Under the pieces are notes generated by a model. That model worked only from the letters and a program-made list of their open reading frames with translations, did no database searches and had not been told where the DNA came from. From a bacterium (GTDB lineage Bacteria > Desulfobacterota > Binatia > Binatales > Binataceae), in contig JADBKU010000023.1 in assembly GCA_014896235.1 (NCBI GenBank), forward strand, positions 62,001 to 126,000: DNA of 64,000 bases, written 5' to 3'. The position numbers and the translations under genes were made by a program. Below are positions 18,635 through 29,166 of this stretch, one piece after another; the stretch's first letter is position 1; every line of letters begins with the position of its first letter.

Positions 18635-19741
18635 TCAGAACAGATAGCGGCGCATATTGACGCTGATCATCACGCCCATCCCGATCATCATCGCGATCAA
18701 CGACGATCCGCCGTAACTCACCAGCGGCAGCGTGATGCCGACGACGGGCAGCATCCCGGTCGCCATTCCGACGTTGATCGCGACCTGCCAGAAGATTATT
18801 CCGGTGAAGCCGACGGCGAGCAGCGCGCCGAAGCGGTCGCGGGAGTGGCGTGCGATCCAGATTCCGCGCGCTATCAACGCCGCATACAGCCCCAGCAGCG
18901 CCATCGTGCCGATATAGCCGAATTCCTCGGCGTACGCGGCGAAGATAAAGTCCGTGGTCTGTTCGGGCAGGAAATTAAGCCGCGCCTGCGTGCCTTTCAG
19001 AAAGCCCTTGCCCCATTTGCCGCCGGAGCCGATCGCGATTTCCGATTGGATGATGTGATAGCCGGAACCGAGCGGATCGGATTGCGGATTGATGAAGCTG
19101 ACCAGCCTTTCGCGCTGATACGGTTTCATGTAATGCCACGCCGCGGGCGCGGCCAGCACCGCGGCGAGTCCGAGCGCGGCCATCACCCGCCAATTCAGGC
19201 CGCCCACGAATATCAGCGTGGTGGTGATCAGTATCAGGATGAGGCCGGTGCCAAGATCGGGCTGTTTCAGCACCAGCGCGACCGGCACGGCGAGCATCAG
19301 CGCCGGTATCGCCAAATGCTTGAGGCCCCATCCGCCTTTCGGCGGGTCTTCGCGCAAATATCGCACCATCACCAGCACGACGGCGAGTTTGGCGATTTCG
19401 GAGGGTTCGAGGTTGAAGACGCCGAGATTGATCCAGCGCCGCGAACCGCCGGTGCTGTGGCCGGCCACAGCGACGACGATCAGCAACGCCACGGCGACGC
19501 CGTAGAACGGATACGCGTACGACGCCAGCACGCGATAGTCGATCAGCGCCGCGCCGATCATCAGCGCCGTGCCCGCGCCGACCCATACCAGTTGCCTCAC
19601 CACCAGCGGATCGAGGCCGTGATGGCGGCCGCCCCAGGTCGCGCTGACCACGCTCAGCACGCCGACGCCGCAAAGCGCGAGCGCGAGCGAAAAGACCGTC
19701 CAGTCGAAGTGATAAAGCAGGCGCCGATCAAACGTTGGCAT
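18635..19741 (-). CDS. rodA: Rod-shape SEDS glycosyltransferase RodA
   Basis: 368 residues, about ten membrane helices. SEDS peptidoglycan polymerase of the elongasome, partner of PBP2. Seen: GGSRRWINLGVFNLEPSE, a signature of FtsW/RodA with the conserved Trp-Ile and Glu-Pro-Ser-Glu, KQPDLGTG, and the C-terminal PLVSYGGSSLIAMM. Last of the mreBCD-mrdA-rodA genes, 21 nt after mrdA. Confidence 0.96.
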   Translation of the reverse strand: MPTFDRRLLYHFDWTVFSLALALCGVGVLSVVSATWGGRHHGLDPLVVRQLVWVGAGTALMIGAALIDYRVLASYAYPFYGVAVALLIVVAVAGHSTGGSRRWINLGVFNLEPSEIAKLAVVLVMVRYLREDPPKGGWGLKHLAIPALMLAVPVALVLKQPDLGTGLILILITTTLIFVGGLNWRVMAALGLAAVLAAPAAWHYMKPYQRERLVSFINPQSDPLGSGYHIIQSEIAIGSGGKWGKGFLKGTQARLNFLPEQTTDFIFAAYAEEFGYIGTMALLGLYAALIARGIWIARHSRDRFGALLAVGFTGIIFWQVAINVGMATGMLPVVGITLPLVSYGGSSLIAMMIGMGVMISVNMRRYLF

Positions 19742-19762
19742 CGGACAGGGCGTGCGCGGGAT

Positions 19763-21661
19763 TCATTCGTCCAGCGGCTCCACATGCGCTGATTCCGCTG
19801 GCGCCGTCGATGGCGCCGGCGGCCGTGCGTTCTGCGGCGGATAGAGCTCGAAATATTTCTCCATTACCTGCTTGACCACCGGTCCCGCCGACGAGCCGCC
19901 GTGACCGGAATGTTCGATGATGCAGGCGATGGCGATCTTCGGATGGTCGGCGGGTGCGAATGCGATGAACCATCCGTGGTCGCGATACTTCATCGGCAGC
20001 GCGTTCTCCTTGACGCGAACGCCCTGCGCTTCCTTGACGACCTGCGCGGTGCCGGTTTTGCCGGCGACAACGATATTGTCGAGCCGGGCGGCATGGGCGG
20101 TGCCGTCGGGCGCGTTGACGACGCCGATCATGCCGTCGCGCACTTCGTCGAGAACTTGCGGATCAATATGCAGTTCGCCGCGCACGATGGGCGGGAACTG
20201 CTTGACCACGGAGCCGTCGAGAGCGTCCACTTCACGCACGAATTGCGGCTGATAGAGCGTGCCGCCGTTAGCGATGGTCGCCGTCATCATCGCCAGTTGC
20301 AGCGGAGTCACGGCGACGTAGCCTTGGCCGATCGCGACCGACAGCGTCTCCGCCGGGTACCATCGCTGATGAAAGCGCCGCTCTTTCAATTCGGTCGAGG
20401 GAATCACGCCCGCCCGTTCGTTGTTCAGTTCGATTCCGCTCTTGCGTCCGAGGCCCAGCGCATGCGCCCACGCCGCGATTCGATCGACGCCGAGGCGCTC
20501 GCCGACCTCATAGAAGAATACGTCGCAGGATTCGACGATCGCGCGATGCAGTTCGATGTGTCCGTGTCCCTGCTTGCGCCAGCATCGGTATTCCCGGTTG
20601 CCGAACCAGATTCCGCCCGGACAGAAGAAGCTGGTGTCCGGCGAAATCGAGTGATCCATCAGGGCCGCGATCGAATCAACGATTTTGAAGGTCGAGCCGG
20701 GCGGATACGTGCCTTGAATGGCGCGGTTTTCAAGCGGATGGTTCGGATCGGTCGCCAGTTCGCGCCACGCTGAGGGCGAAATGCCCTCGGCGAAGATATT
20801 CGGATCGAACGCCGGCCTGCTCGCCATCGCGAGGATGTATCCGGTGTTTGGATCAACCGCGACCAGCGCGCCGGCGCGGTCGCCGATCGCCGCCTCGGCC
20901 GTACGCTGGAGGTCGAGGTCGATGGTCATCACGATGCTGTCGCCGGGACGCTCGGGAATCTCGCGCAGCAGGCGCAGGCGGCGGCCGATCGCGTCAACCT
21001 CGATTTCCTGGCCGCCGGCGGCGCCGCGCAGCGTCGATTCAAGGCTCCGTTCGAGGCCGAACTTTCCGATTTCGTCGCCCATCCGGTAGTCGGGCAGCCG
21101 GTCGAGATCCTTGAGCGAGACTTCGCCGACATAGCCCAGCAGATGCGCGGCGAGCGAACCGTAGAGGTAATGGCGCTGCGGGCTGACTTGCAGATTGACG
21201 CCCGGCAATTCGAGCTGATGCGATTCGAGCGCCACGACCTGGGGCCAATCGAGATGTTCGGCGACGATCACCGGCTCGAAATCGGGCCGGCCCTGATCGT
21301 CGGCGTCATCGATTTTCTTCTGCAAACCGTCCACGCCGAGCAGCTTTTGCAGGCGCGCGATCGTGGCCGGCAGATTGGGGGAATCTTCGGGCACGATCGC
21401 GGCCTCGAACGAGGGCTTGGTGTCGACCAGCGGCCGATGGCGCCGATCGAAGACGAGGCCGCGGAGCGCGGGCAGGCGGAGAATCCGGATCCGGTTGCGA
21501 TCGGCCATTTCGGCCAGGTCGCGATGCCTGATGATTTGCAGATAGTAAAGGCGGCCGGCGGCGATTCCGAGGACGATAAAAATCATCGTGCCGAGCGCTG
21601 CGATGCGCGGCCCAAGCCGCGGCGTTCCCCGGGTTCTCCCCCGAAGCGCAAATTTTTTCAT
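19763..21661 (-). CDS. mrdA: Penicillin-binding protein 2 (elongasome transpeptidase)
   Basis: 632 residues. One N-terminal membrane helix (about 25-45), a PBP dimerisation domain, then the transpeptidase. Catalytic motifs are intact: SxxK in PPGSTFKIVD, the SCD motif in IVESCDVFFYE, and KTGTAQ. It cross-links new peptidoglycan in the periplasm with RodA as its polymerase partner. The C-terminus is Pro/Ala rich (about 30 residues), a variable tail. Gene order and spacing show co-transcription with mreD (32 nt) and rodA (21 nt). Confidence 0.96.
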   Translation of the reverse strand: MKKFALRGRTRGTPRLGPRIAALGTMIFIVLGIAAGRLYYLQIIRHRDLAEMADRNRIRILRLPALRGLVFDRRHRPLVDTKPSFEAAIVPEDSPNLPATIARLQKLLGVDGLQKKIDDADDQGRPDFEPVIVAEHLDWPQVVALESHQLELPGVNLQVSPQRHYLYGSLAAHLLGYVGEVSLKDLDRLPDYRMGDEIGKFGLERSLESTLRGAAGGQEIEVDAIGRRLRLLREIPERPGDSIVMTIDLDLQRTAEAAIGDRAGALVAVDPNTGYILAMASRPAFDPNIFAEGISPSAWRELATDPNHPLENRAIQGTYPPGSTFKIVDSIAALMDHSISPDTSFFCPGGIWFGNREYRCWRKQGHGHIELHRAIVESCDVFFYEVGERLGVDRIAAWAHALGLGRKSGIELNNERAGVIPSTELKERRFHQRWYPAETLSVAIGQGYVAVTPLQLAMMTATIANGGTLYQPQFVREVDALDGSVVKQFPPIVRGELHIDPQVLDEVRDGMIGVVNAPDGTAHAARLDNIVVAGKTGTAQVVKEAQGVRVKENALPMKYRDHGWFIAFAPADHPKIAIACIIEHSGHGGSSAGPVVKQVMEKYFELYPPQNARPPAPSTAPAESAHVEPLDE

Positions 21662-21693
21662 CGGCGATTAGGAACCCCGCCTCAAGTTAAAAT

Positions 21694-22200
21694 CTACTCG
21701 CGCACGGCATGCTGGCGCAATCCGACCATCCGCGCGGCGGCTTCCATCAGGGCGAAAATCGACGGCGCGACGAGCGCGCTGGCGAGCGCGCGCCATGCGA
21801 TCGCCGGCAGTATTGCGGCGAATCCGCCCGCGGAATTCCATCCCGCGCTCGCCGCGTATTGCCCGGCGCCGATCATGAACTCGCCGATGACCACGACGAA
21901 CACGCCGATCGCCGCGCTGGATGAAATCAGGTAACGCGACAGCGCGTAGGCGATCAGAAACGCCAGCGTCAGCACGAAAGCCTCAAGCCCGAGATGCGCG
22001 CCTGAAAACGAATCGGCCGCGTAACCCATCCCGAACGCCATTAGCGCCGCGGTGGCCTGCTGATGCCTCAGGCCCAAATCGACGGCCAGCACGAGCACCA
22101 GATCGGGCATCAAGGGTCCGAGCGGCAGCCAGCGCGGAATGATGGTTTCGAGCGCCAGAGCGATGACGGTGGCGAGCGAAAACAGCGCGAGCAGGCGCAC
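21694..22200 (-). CDS. mreD: Rod shape-determining membrane protein MreD
   Basis: 168 residues, five or so membrane helices. The segment PLMPDLVLVLAVDLGLRHQ is the MreD signature (PDLxLL). Integral membrane link between MreC, MreB and PBP2. It starts 2 nt after the mreC stop, so translation is probably coupled. Confidence 0.9.
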   Translation of the reverse strand: MRLLALFSLATVIALALETIIPRWLPLGPLMPDLVLVLAVDLGLRHQQATAALMAFGMGYAADSFSGAHLGLEAFVLTLAFLIAYALSRYLISSSAAIGVFVVVIGEFMIGAGQYAASAGWNSAGGFAAILPAIAWRALASALVAPSIFALMEAAARMVGLRQHAVRE

Positions 22201-22202
22201 AT

Positions 22203-23057
22203 TCAGCTCTGGCCGGCCGCTGGCGCTGGCTTTTGCGTCAGGATCAGCACCTGTTCGAGTTCGCGGAAATTGACTGCTGGCCGCACGGCGACATTGAGAA
22301 ACAGTCCCGGGCCTTCCTGCGAAACTTGCGAGATCGTGCCGATCAGCAGGCCGCCGGGAAAATTGCCGTCCATGCCGGAGGTTACGATCGCGTCGCCAGG
22401 CCGCACGTCCTCGGTGCGATCGACGTACTTCATCGTCATTCCGGCGTCGAGCTCGCCCGTGACGATTCCGCGCGCGCGGCTGCGCTGGTCGAACGCATCG
22501 AGGCCCGAGTTGTGGTCGTCGATCAGGAGCACGCGCGAGGAATCGGGACCGACCGCGATCAGTTTGCCGACCACGCCCTCGGTCGAGATGACCGCGTCTT
22601 CGCGCTGCAAACCGCTGTCGCTGCCGCCGGAGATAATCAAAGTGCGCGAAATGCCGCTCGGATCGACTCCGATTACCCGCGCGGCCACCGCCGACATCCC
22701 GAGCGCTTCGTGCAGCTCGAGGAGATCCGCCAGATGCCGATTTTCCACTTGCAGTTCGACCATGCGGGTATGCTCGGCTTCAAGTTCGGCCACCTCGCGC
22801 TTGAGCGCGTCGTTCTGCTGGCGAACGTTAACCAGGTCCAGGTAGTCGTGAAAAAAACCCTGCGCGTCGGAGGCAAGTTCCGCGGCGGAATTCTGGAACG
22901 GGCGCAGCGTCCAGAGCAGGGCGAGGCTTGGCTTCGCGGCGCGCGCGCCGGGGCGATTGCCGGTGAAGAAGATATTGATGGCGAGCAACAGCATGGCGGC
23001 GCCCGTGAGCAGCACGCGGTTGCGCCACAGGAACGACCCTCTCAGCGTGCGCGCCAT
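22203..23057 (-). CDS. mreC: Rod shape-determining protein MreC
   Basis: 284 residues. One N-terminal membrane helix (about 15-30), a coiled coil at roughly 75-110 (LKREVAELEAEHTRMVELQ), then the beta-barrel domain with VIGVDPSGISRTLIISGGSDSGLQ and GLLIGTI, the usual MreC motifs. Periplasmic scaffold of the elongasome. 48 nt downstream of mreB. Confidence 0.94.
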   Translation of the reverse strand: MARTLRGSFLWRNRVLLTGAAMLLLAINIFFTGNRPGARAAKPSLALLWTLRPFQNSAAELASDAQGFFHDYLDLVNVRQQNDALKREVAELEAEHTRMVELQVENRHLADLLELHEALGMSAVAARVIGVDPSGISRTLIISGGSDSGLQREDAVISTEGVVGKLIAVGPDSSRVLLIDDHNSGLDAFDQRSRARGIVTGELDAGMTMKYVDRTEDVRPGDAIVTSGMDGNFPGGLLIGTISQVSQEGPGLFLNVAVRPAVNFRELEQVLILTQKPAPAAGQS

Positions 23058-23105
23058 CGCGATAAATTAAACGTTACCCGAGGGAGCGGGCGCAATCCTC
23101 CGGCG

Positions 23106-24146
<1,041 letters not shown>

Positions 24147-24353
24147 TTAGCCTCTTGGATGGCCCGGAACGGGCCATGGTCCGCAGCTCCGCCTGCCCCT
24201 CGTATCCATCGCCGCCTTGGCTCGCGCGCATGCAAAAAGCCTCTGCGCGGAACATTTTCCCACCCGAATTGAAGCTAACGGTATTTAACCATGGACGCAA
24301 GCAATCACGCCTAATTGCGCGCATGAAATCCGCTAAACTATGATTGAGGCGGT

Positions 24354-26294
24354 ATGCTCGAAACAATTCGCGCCCATGCGTACACTTTTGGCACCCGCGT
24401 ACTCCTCGTATTTCTGGTGGTGGTGTTCGTTTTTTTCTTTGGCGTGACTGGCTACTACCTGCGCGCCAAACCGATCGCGACGGTCGGCTGCAGCTCCATT
24501 CCGTTTCTGACGACCTCCTCATGCCGCCAAATCATGCCGGACGATATCGACCGCGAGACCCGCAACCTGCGCAATATCTTCGCGAAGGTTTACGGGCAGA
24601 ACGCCGATAACATCCTGCAGGCGATGAACCTGCGGCAGACCGCGGTCGAACAGTTGATTCAACAGGCGTTGATCCTGAATGAAGCCCATCGCCTGGGCTT
24701 GTCGATCAGTGACGACGCGCTTGCGAAAACGATCTCATCGCAGACCGCCTTCCAGACCGACGGGCGTTTCGACATCGATCGTTACCGCGAGATTTTGCGC
24801 GAGAACGATCTTTTGCCCGCGGCCTACGAGCAGCAGACCCGCGACGAGATGCTGTCCGAAGAGCTGCGCGCGATGGTTTCCAACAGCGTGCAGGTAAGCG
24901 AGGCGCAAGCGCGTCAAGCCTTCAATATCGCCGCGGGAAGCCTCAATCTTTCGTATCTCGAGGTTCCGTACGCCAATTTCATGGCGGGCGTCAATCCGAC
25001 CGATCGGGACGTCGCGGACTTTTACCGGCAGAATAAGGAGGCGTTTCGCGCGCCGGCGCGCGTCAAGCTGGTCTTTATCCGCTACAGTCCCGACGCGCTG
25101 GAAGGCAATTACACGCCTTCGGACGAAGAAATACAGCAGTTTTACGAACAGAACGTAAAGACTCTGTTCGACCATCCGGCGGAAGTCCGCGCCCGCCACA
25201 TCCTGCTCGCGCTTCCGCCCGACGCGACCGCCGCGGACAAGGCGGCGGTGCGCGCCAAAGCCGAAACAATCCTGAAGAAGCTGCAGGCCGGCGCGTCGTT
25301 CGCCGCGATGGCCAAGCAGTATTCCGACGATCCGGGAACCAAGGATAAGGGCGGCGAAATCGGTTATTTTCCCCGGGGCGAACTGGTCAAGCCGTTCGAG
25401 GATGCAGCCTTTTCGCTCAAGCCGGGCGAGTACGCAATCGTTCAAAGTCAGTTCGGGTTTCACATTATCGAGGTCGAAGCGGACAAACCGGCCCATGTCG
25501 ATACGCCGGAGGAGGCGCGGCCGGCGATTATCGCCGATTTGAAGCGGCAATCAGGCGTTAATGTCGCCAAGAACGATATCGAGCAAGACCTGACGGCGGC
25601 GATCACCGGACACAGTCTGGAAGAATTGGCGAAAGCGCGCGGCCTCAATGCGGTCGAGACCCCGTTCGTCACCAAGGACGAGCCGATTAACGGCGCGTCC
25701 GATTTTCCGCAGCTTGGCGCCAAGGCGTTCGATCTGAAGCCGGGCGAGGTGCGAGCTTTCAGCGATGCGCCGGAGCCATATCTGGTCAAATTGGAGGCCC
25801 TTACGCCATCGCATATTCCGCCGCTGGACCAAATCAAGGATGTCGTGCGGAAGACGCTGATTCGGGTAATCGCGGAAGGCAAGGCGCGGGTTGCGGCGGA
25901 ATCGATGCTGAAGCAGGTAAAAACGCCAGCGGATTTGGCCAAGGTCGCGGCGGAAAATCATTTGACGGTTCAATCGACGGGAGATTTCCCGAACTACAGC
26001 CGCGAAGTACCGGGCGTCGGGCAGGTGTCAGGCCTCGTTTCCGCCGCGCTGGCGGTTCCAGAGTTGCCGGGAGTAATCGGCAAAGTGATGGAAAACGATG
26101 GCAACTGTTACATCTTCGCAGTCGTCAGCCGGTCGGCGCCTACCGACGCGCAGTGGCAAAGCGAAGGGCCGGCGTTCACCGCCCGGATGGTCGAACAGCA
26201 GCGCGCGCGCGCCTGGATGGATTTTGTCAATACGCTCAAGGAGCGCGCCAATATCGTTATCCATCCCGAGCTTATCGGTACTACCTCAAGCTAG
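24354..26294 (+). CDS. SurA/PpiD-type peptidyl-prolyl isomerase, membrane-anchored
   Basis: 646 residues. N-terminal anchor at about 15-34 (LLVFLVVVFVFFFGVTG), chaperone domain at about 60-270, parvulin domain at about 278-375 (ARHILLALP... then KQYSDDPGTKDKGGEIGYFPRGELVKPFEDAAF... QSQFGFHIIEV), and a second, less conserved parvulin-like region in the C-terminal half. The topology matches PpiD: periplasmic folding helper held in the inner membrane. An odd pair of cysteines (positions 46 and 57) lies just after the anchor and could form a disulfide. Divergent from mreB. Confidence 0.88.
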   Translation: MLETIRAHAYTFGTRVLLVFLVVVFVFFFGVTGYYLRAKPIATVGCSSIPFLTTSSCRQIMPDDIDRETRNLRNIFAKVYGQNADNILQAMNLRQTAVEQLIQQALILNEAHRLGLSISDDALAKTISSQTAFQTDGRFDIDRYREILRENDLLPAAYEQQTRDEMLSEELRAMVSNSVQVSEAQARQAFNIAAGSLNLSYLEVPYANFMAGVNPTDRDVADFYRQNKEAFRAPARVKLVFIRYSPDALEGNYTPSDEEIQQFYEQNVKTLFDHPAEVRARHILLALPPDATAADKAAVRAKAETILKKLQAGASFAAMAKQYSDDPGTKDKGGEIGYFPRGELVKPFEDAAFSLKPGEYAIVQSQFGFHIIEVEADKPAHVDTPEEARPAIIADLKRQSGVNVAKNDIEQDLTAAITGHSLEELAKARGLNAVETPFVTKDEPINGASDFPQLGAKAFDLKPGEVRAFSDAPEPYLVKLEALTPSHIPPLDQIKDVVRKTLIRVIAEGKARVAAESMLKQVKTPADLAKVAAENHLTVQSTGDFPNYSREVPGVGQVSGLVSAALAVPELPGVIGKVMENDGNCYIFAVVSRSAPTDAQWQSEGPAFTARMVEQQRARAWMDFVNTLKERANIVIHPELIGTTSS

Positions 26295-26317
26295 GCGATG
26301 GCGACGGAATATCGTTT

Positions 26318-27139
26318 ATGACGCAAAGCGAAGACGAACCCGACCAGTCGCGTCCCGAGACCACGGAATTCTTTTTTCCCGGCCGCGGGGCAAGCGCGCT
26401 GTTGATTCATGGCCTGAGCGGTACGCCGTTTGAAATGCGCTTTTTGGGCGAACGGCTCGCGGCCGCCGGCGTGCGCGTGCTGGGCGTGCGCCTGGCCGGA
26501 CATACCGGTGCGCCCGAGGATTTGGCCGCGACCGCCCATCCCCAGTGGTACGAAAGCGTGGTCGAGGGCTTCGAGCGGCTGCTGGCTTTCGGCGATCCAA
26601 ATGTCGTTGTCGGTCTTTCGATGGGCGCATTGCTGGCGGCGCGGCTGGCCGCCGACCAGCGCGACGCTGTGGCGGGCGTGGTGATGCTAGCGCCGGCGTT
26701 CTTCCTGCCCACGCCGACCCGGCTCGCGCTACGGCTGATGCGTCCGGCGCGCGCCCTTGGCGACAAGATTTTCATTCGCAAATCAGGCGGCTCGGATATC
26801 CATGACGCGGCCGCGCGCCAGAATCATCCTGGCACGCGCTTGATGCCGCTCGGCGCGGCGATGAGTCTGCTTGAACTTTCTGATCAGATGCGGCCGCGGC
26901 TGGCCGAAGTGAATCAGCCCGCCCTGGTCATCCATAGCCGGCAGGATCATACCTGTCCGTACGATCTCAACGCGGACTTCGTGATCGGCCGGCTGGGCAG
27001 CGCGCATAAACGGTTGGTCGCGCTCGACGAGAGCTATCACGTAATTACCGTCGATAGCGAAAAAGAACGGGTCGCCGCGGAGACGACCGAATTCGTCCTC
27101 GGCTTGCGCCAAGTCGCCGCCGCGCGCGCCAGCGGCTGA
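26318..27139 (+). CDS. Alpha/beta hydrolase (carboxylesterase/monoacylglycerol lipase-like)
   Basis: 273 residues from ATG 26318; longer in-frame starts overlap the preceding gene. HGLSGTP forms the oxyanion loop, VVGLSMGALLA the nucleophile elbow with Ser, SRQDHTCPY the Asp and SYHVITVD the His. This is the Est30/exosortase-like carboxylesterase group, which acts on short to medium acyl esters. No signal peptide; cytoplasmic. The stop of the foldase gene is 24 nt upstream, so the two are probably one unit. Confidence 0.85.
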   Translation: MTQSEDEPDQSRPETTEFFFPGRGASALLIHGLSGTPFEMRFLGERLAAAGVRVLGVRLAGHTGAPEDLAATAHPQWYESVVEGFERLLAFGDPNVVVGLSMGALLAARLAADQRDAVAGVVMLAPAFFLPTPTRLALRLMRPARALGDKIFIRKSGGSDIHDAAARQNHPGTRLMPLGAAMSLLELSDQMRPRLAEVNQPALVIHSRQDHTCPYDLNADFVIGRLGSAHKRLVALDESYHVITVDSEKERVAAETTEFVLGLRQVAAARASG

Positions 27140-27174
27140 ACGCGCTCCGAGGCGGGCGGCGATCAAACTGCGGA

Positions 27175-27819
27175 TCAGTTCAGAAACCACTCAAATCCCG
27201 CGATCATCCCGACCGGCGTATTGATGCTGTAATTGTACCGGTTGCCGCCGTCCACCGCGCCATTCGAGACGTGCTGCGTGTGCAATCCCGCATACACCGA
27301 GCCTCGCTCGCTGAAAAAATATGAGAAGCCCGCGCCGCCTTGGATCAAAGCCGCGAAAGGTCCCCTGAGCCGCGTGCCCTGATTCAGCTCGCCGATGTTC
27401 AAATCCGTGCCGCCCGGCGCGATCGACGCCTGGACCCACGGCACGAGCGGCCCGAATGCGAAACGAGTCAGATAGTACCGCGCCTCGAAATCCAGACCGC
27501 CGAAATTCTGATGCTCGGTGTTGAATCGTTCGAAGACCGGTCCGACTCCAAGTTGGACCGCGCCGTCGAAAACGCCGTCAAGATGATGAAAATGAACTAC
27601 GCCGAGCGGAAGAACCGTGAAATGCGCCGCCAGATTCCACGCCTGGATCCATCCGGTTTGGTTCAGGCGCGGGCCGAAATGGGCGAGCGAACCGTCTGCT
27701 TCTGTTCCGAGACGCCATTGAGCGAGCGTCGCGTCGAGGTCCGCCGCCTGCGTTCGCCGGGGCGCGCAGATGGAAAACGCAATCAGCAATCCGGTCACGA
27801 TCGCCGCCGTTTTACGCAT
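27175..27819 (-). CDS. PagL-like lipid A 3-O-deacylase (acyloxyacyl hydrolase)
   Basis: 214 residues from ATG 27819 (MRKTAAIVTG), which begins a clear signal peptide ending at TQAAD. The remainder has alternating strands for an eight-stranded outer-membrane barrel. The C-terminal HVSNGAVDGGNRYNYSINTPVG has the His-x-Ser-Asn pattern and the downstream Asn-rich loop of PagL, where His and Ser form the catalytic pair. It ends in a Phe-containing terminal strand (AGFEWFLN). Function is expected to be removal of a 3-linked acyl chain from lipid A, which alters outer-membrane charge and immune visibility. Identification rests on motif and fold alone. Confidence 0.65.
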   Translation of the reverse strand: MRKTAAIVTGLLIAFSICAPRRTQAADLDATLAQWRLGTEADGSLAHFGPRLNQTGWIQAWNLAAHFTVLPLGVVHFHHLDGVFDGAVQLGVGPVFERFNTEHQNFGGLDFEARYYLTRFAFGPLVPWVQASIAPGGTDLNIGELNQGTRLRGPFAALIQGGAGFSYFFSERGSVYAGLHTQHVSNGAVDGGNRYNYSINTPVGMIAGFEWFLN

Positions 27820-27891
27820 CGCAAAGCCACGATTCCCCCCTTGAGCGGCGGGAGTCAAATGCGGTGAAACGGCGTATCAGATACGGGCGGC

Positions 27892-28212
27892 TTACTTTAA
27901 GGATTCCCGGTACTCGTCGAGCAAATAGCGCACGTCGGGACGGCCGAGCACCTCGATAAAGCAGATCTTTTCGTCAGCGCTCAGATCGATAATCAGATGG
28001 CCCTCGATCGCCTGCAGCTCGACGACGCTGGCGACCTTGACCTCGGCGGCGGTGGCGAAACTGGCGCAATTTTCGTCGCCGCAATCGCACATCGATTCGA
28101 TTCTCAGCGCGCGCAGCTGCGCTTCGAGCGGCTCCGCGCCGCTGCCTTGCAGCAGATGGACGACCTCTTCGAGAAAACCGGGCAGAACTTCGCTGATCAA
28201 CGGCGCCGCCAT
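27892..28212 (-). CDS. Hypothetical protein with a C-D-C-G-D-E-N-C motif
   Basis: 106 residues from ATG 28212 (the frame opens four residues earlier at 28224). Helical N-terminal half (ISEVLPGFLEEVVHLLQ), then MCDCGDENCASFATA, a compact acidic cysteine triplet that could bind metal, then a beta-rich end (IIDLSADEKICFIEVLG) with a YLLDEYRESLK tail. No family named with confidence. Codon use matches neighbours. Confidence 0.55.
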   Translation of the reverse strand: MAAPLISEVLPGFLEEVVHLLQGSGAEPLEAQLRALRIESMCDCGDENCASFATAAEVKVASVVELQAIEGHLIIDLSADEKICFIEVLGRPDVRYLLDEYRESLK

Positions 28213-28224
28213 AACGGAGCGCAA

Positions 28225-28517
28225 GCCTAGCGTAATTCAGCCGATGGTCAAGCTTCTTGGGGGCGCAGGCTTCAGCCGTACTGTAATTTTAGTCCGATTT
28301 TCGTTCGATCCGGGTTCCTATTACAAAAACGGGCTACGGCCGCTGGGCGCTGCCTACGGGCCGAGCTTGACGCGGCGGCCTATAGGTTTTCTGACCGTAT
28401 CCATGTGACGAGCCTGCGTGAGTTCGAAATGCTCCTAATCCATCTACAATTGATGTCAGTCCGGAGAGCGCCTTCTTTAGTTCATCGTCTTCAATTGCGA
28501 AGGGACCAAGTCGAAGA
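28225..28517. other. Intergenic stretch, 293 bp
   Basis: Lies between the start of the CDCGDENC gene and the stop of queE, both on the minus strand. Open frames cross it but none has family character, and no tRNA fold or strong hairpin was found. It should hold the promoter of the minus-strand gene and the end of the larC-queE transcript. Confidence 0.4.
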
Positions 28518-29165
28518 TTAGACGGCGCGGGCGGTGGGGGACCAGATATGTTTGTGCATCTGGAGTTGCATCCGCACCGGCAGGCGGTCGTCCAGAATCC
28601 AGCGCGCGAGTTCGGCCGGATCGATTTCGCCGAACACCGGGCTCATCAGCACCGCATTGACGCGATCCGCCAACCGATTCCGGTTCGTTTCGGCGCGCGC
28701 CCATTCGTAGTCGTGGCGGTCCGCGATGACGAACTTGATTTCGTCGCGCGGCGTCAGATGATCAAGGTTGCTCCAGCGGATTCGTTCGCATTCCCCGCTG
28801 CCGGGACATTTCAGGTCCATGATTTTAATCACGCGCGGATCGACGCGGGCCAGATCGCGCTCGCCCGACGTCTCGAGCATCACGGTGAAACCCCGCGCCA
28901 GCAAAGCGTCCATCAGCGGATAAACGCCTTGCTGCAACAGCGGTTCGCCGCCGGTGATTTCGACCAGCGGACATCCGAAACCGGCCACGCGCTCGACGAC
29001 GTCGCCCACCTCGGCATGGCGCCCTTCATAGAATGCGTATTCCGTATCGCACCATCGGCAGCGCAGATTGCATCCGGTAAGCCGTACGAACACGCACGGA
29101 CGGCCGGCCCAGGTCGATTCGCCCTGGATGCTGTGAAAGATCTCGTTGATCCTGACCCGCGCCAT
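28518..29165 (-). CDS. queE: 7-carboxy-7-deazaguanine synthase QueE
   Basis: 215 residues from ATG 29165 (MARVRINEIFHS), preferred because the family starts with this NEIF.SIQGE motif. Radical SAM enzyme of queuosine/7-deazaguanine synthesis that contracts 6-carboxytetrahydropterin. Seen: SIQGES, the cluster motif CNLRCRWCDT, and EITGGEPLLQ. It begins 1 nt after the larC stop and is probably coupled to it. No other queuosine gene (queC, queD, queF) is in the window. Confidence 0.93.
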   Translation of the reverse strand: MARVRINEIFHSIQGESTWAGRPCVFVRLTGCNLRCRWCDTEYAFYEGRHAEVGDVVERVAGFGCPLVEITGGEPLLQQGVYPLMDALLARGFTVMLETSGERDLARVDPRVIKIMDLKCPGSGECERIRWSNLDHLTPRDEIKFVIADRHDYEWARAETNRNRLADRVNAVLMSPVFGEIDPAELARWILDDRLPVRMQLQMHKHIWSPTARAV

Positions 29166-29166
29166 C

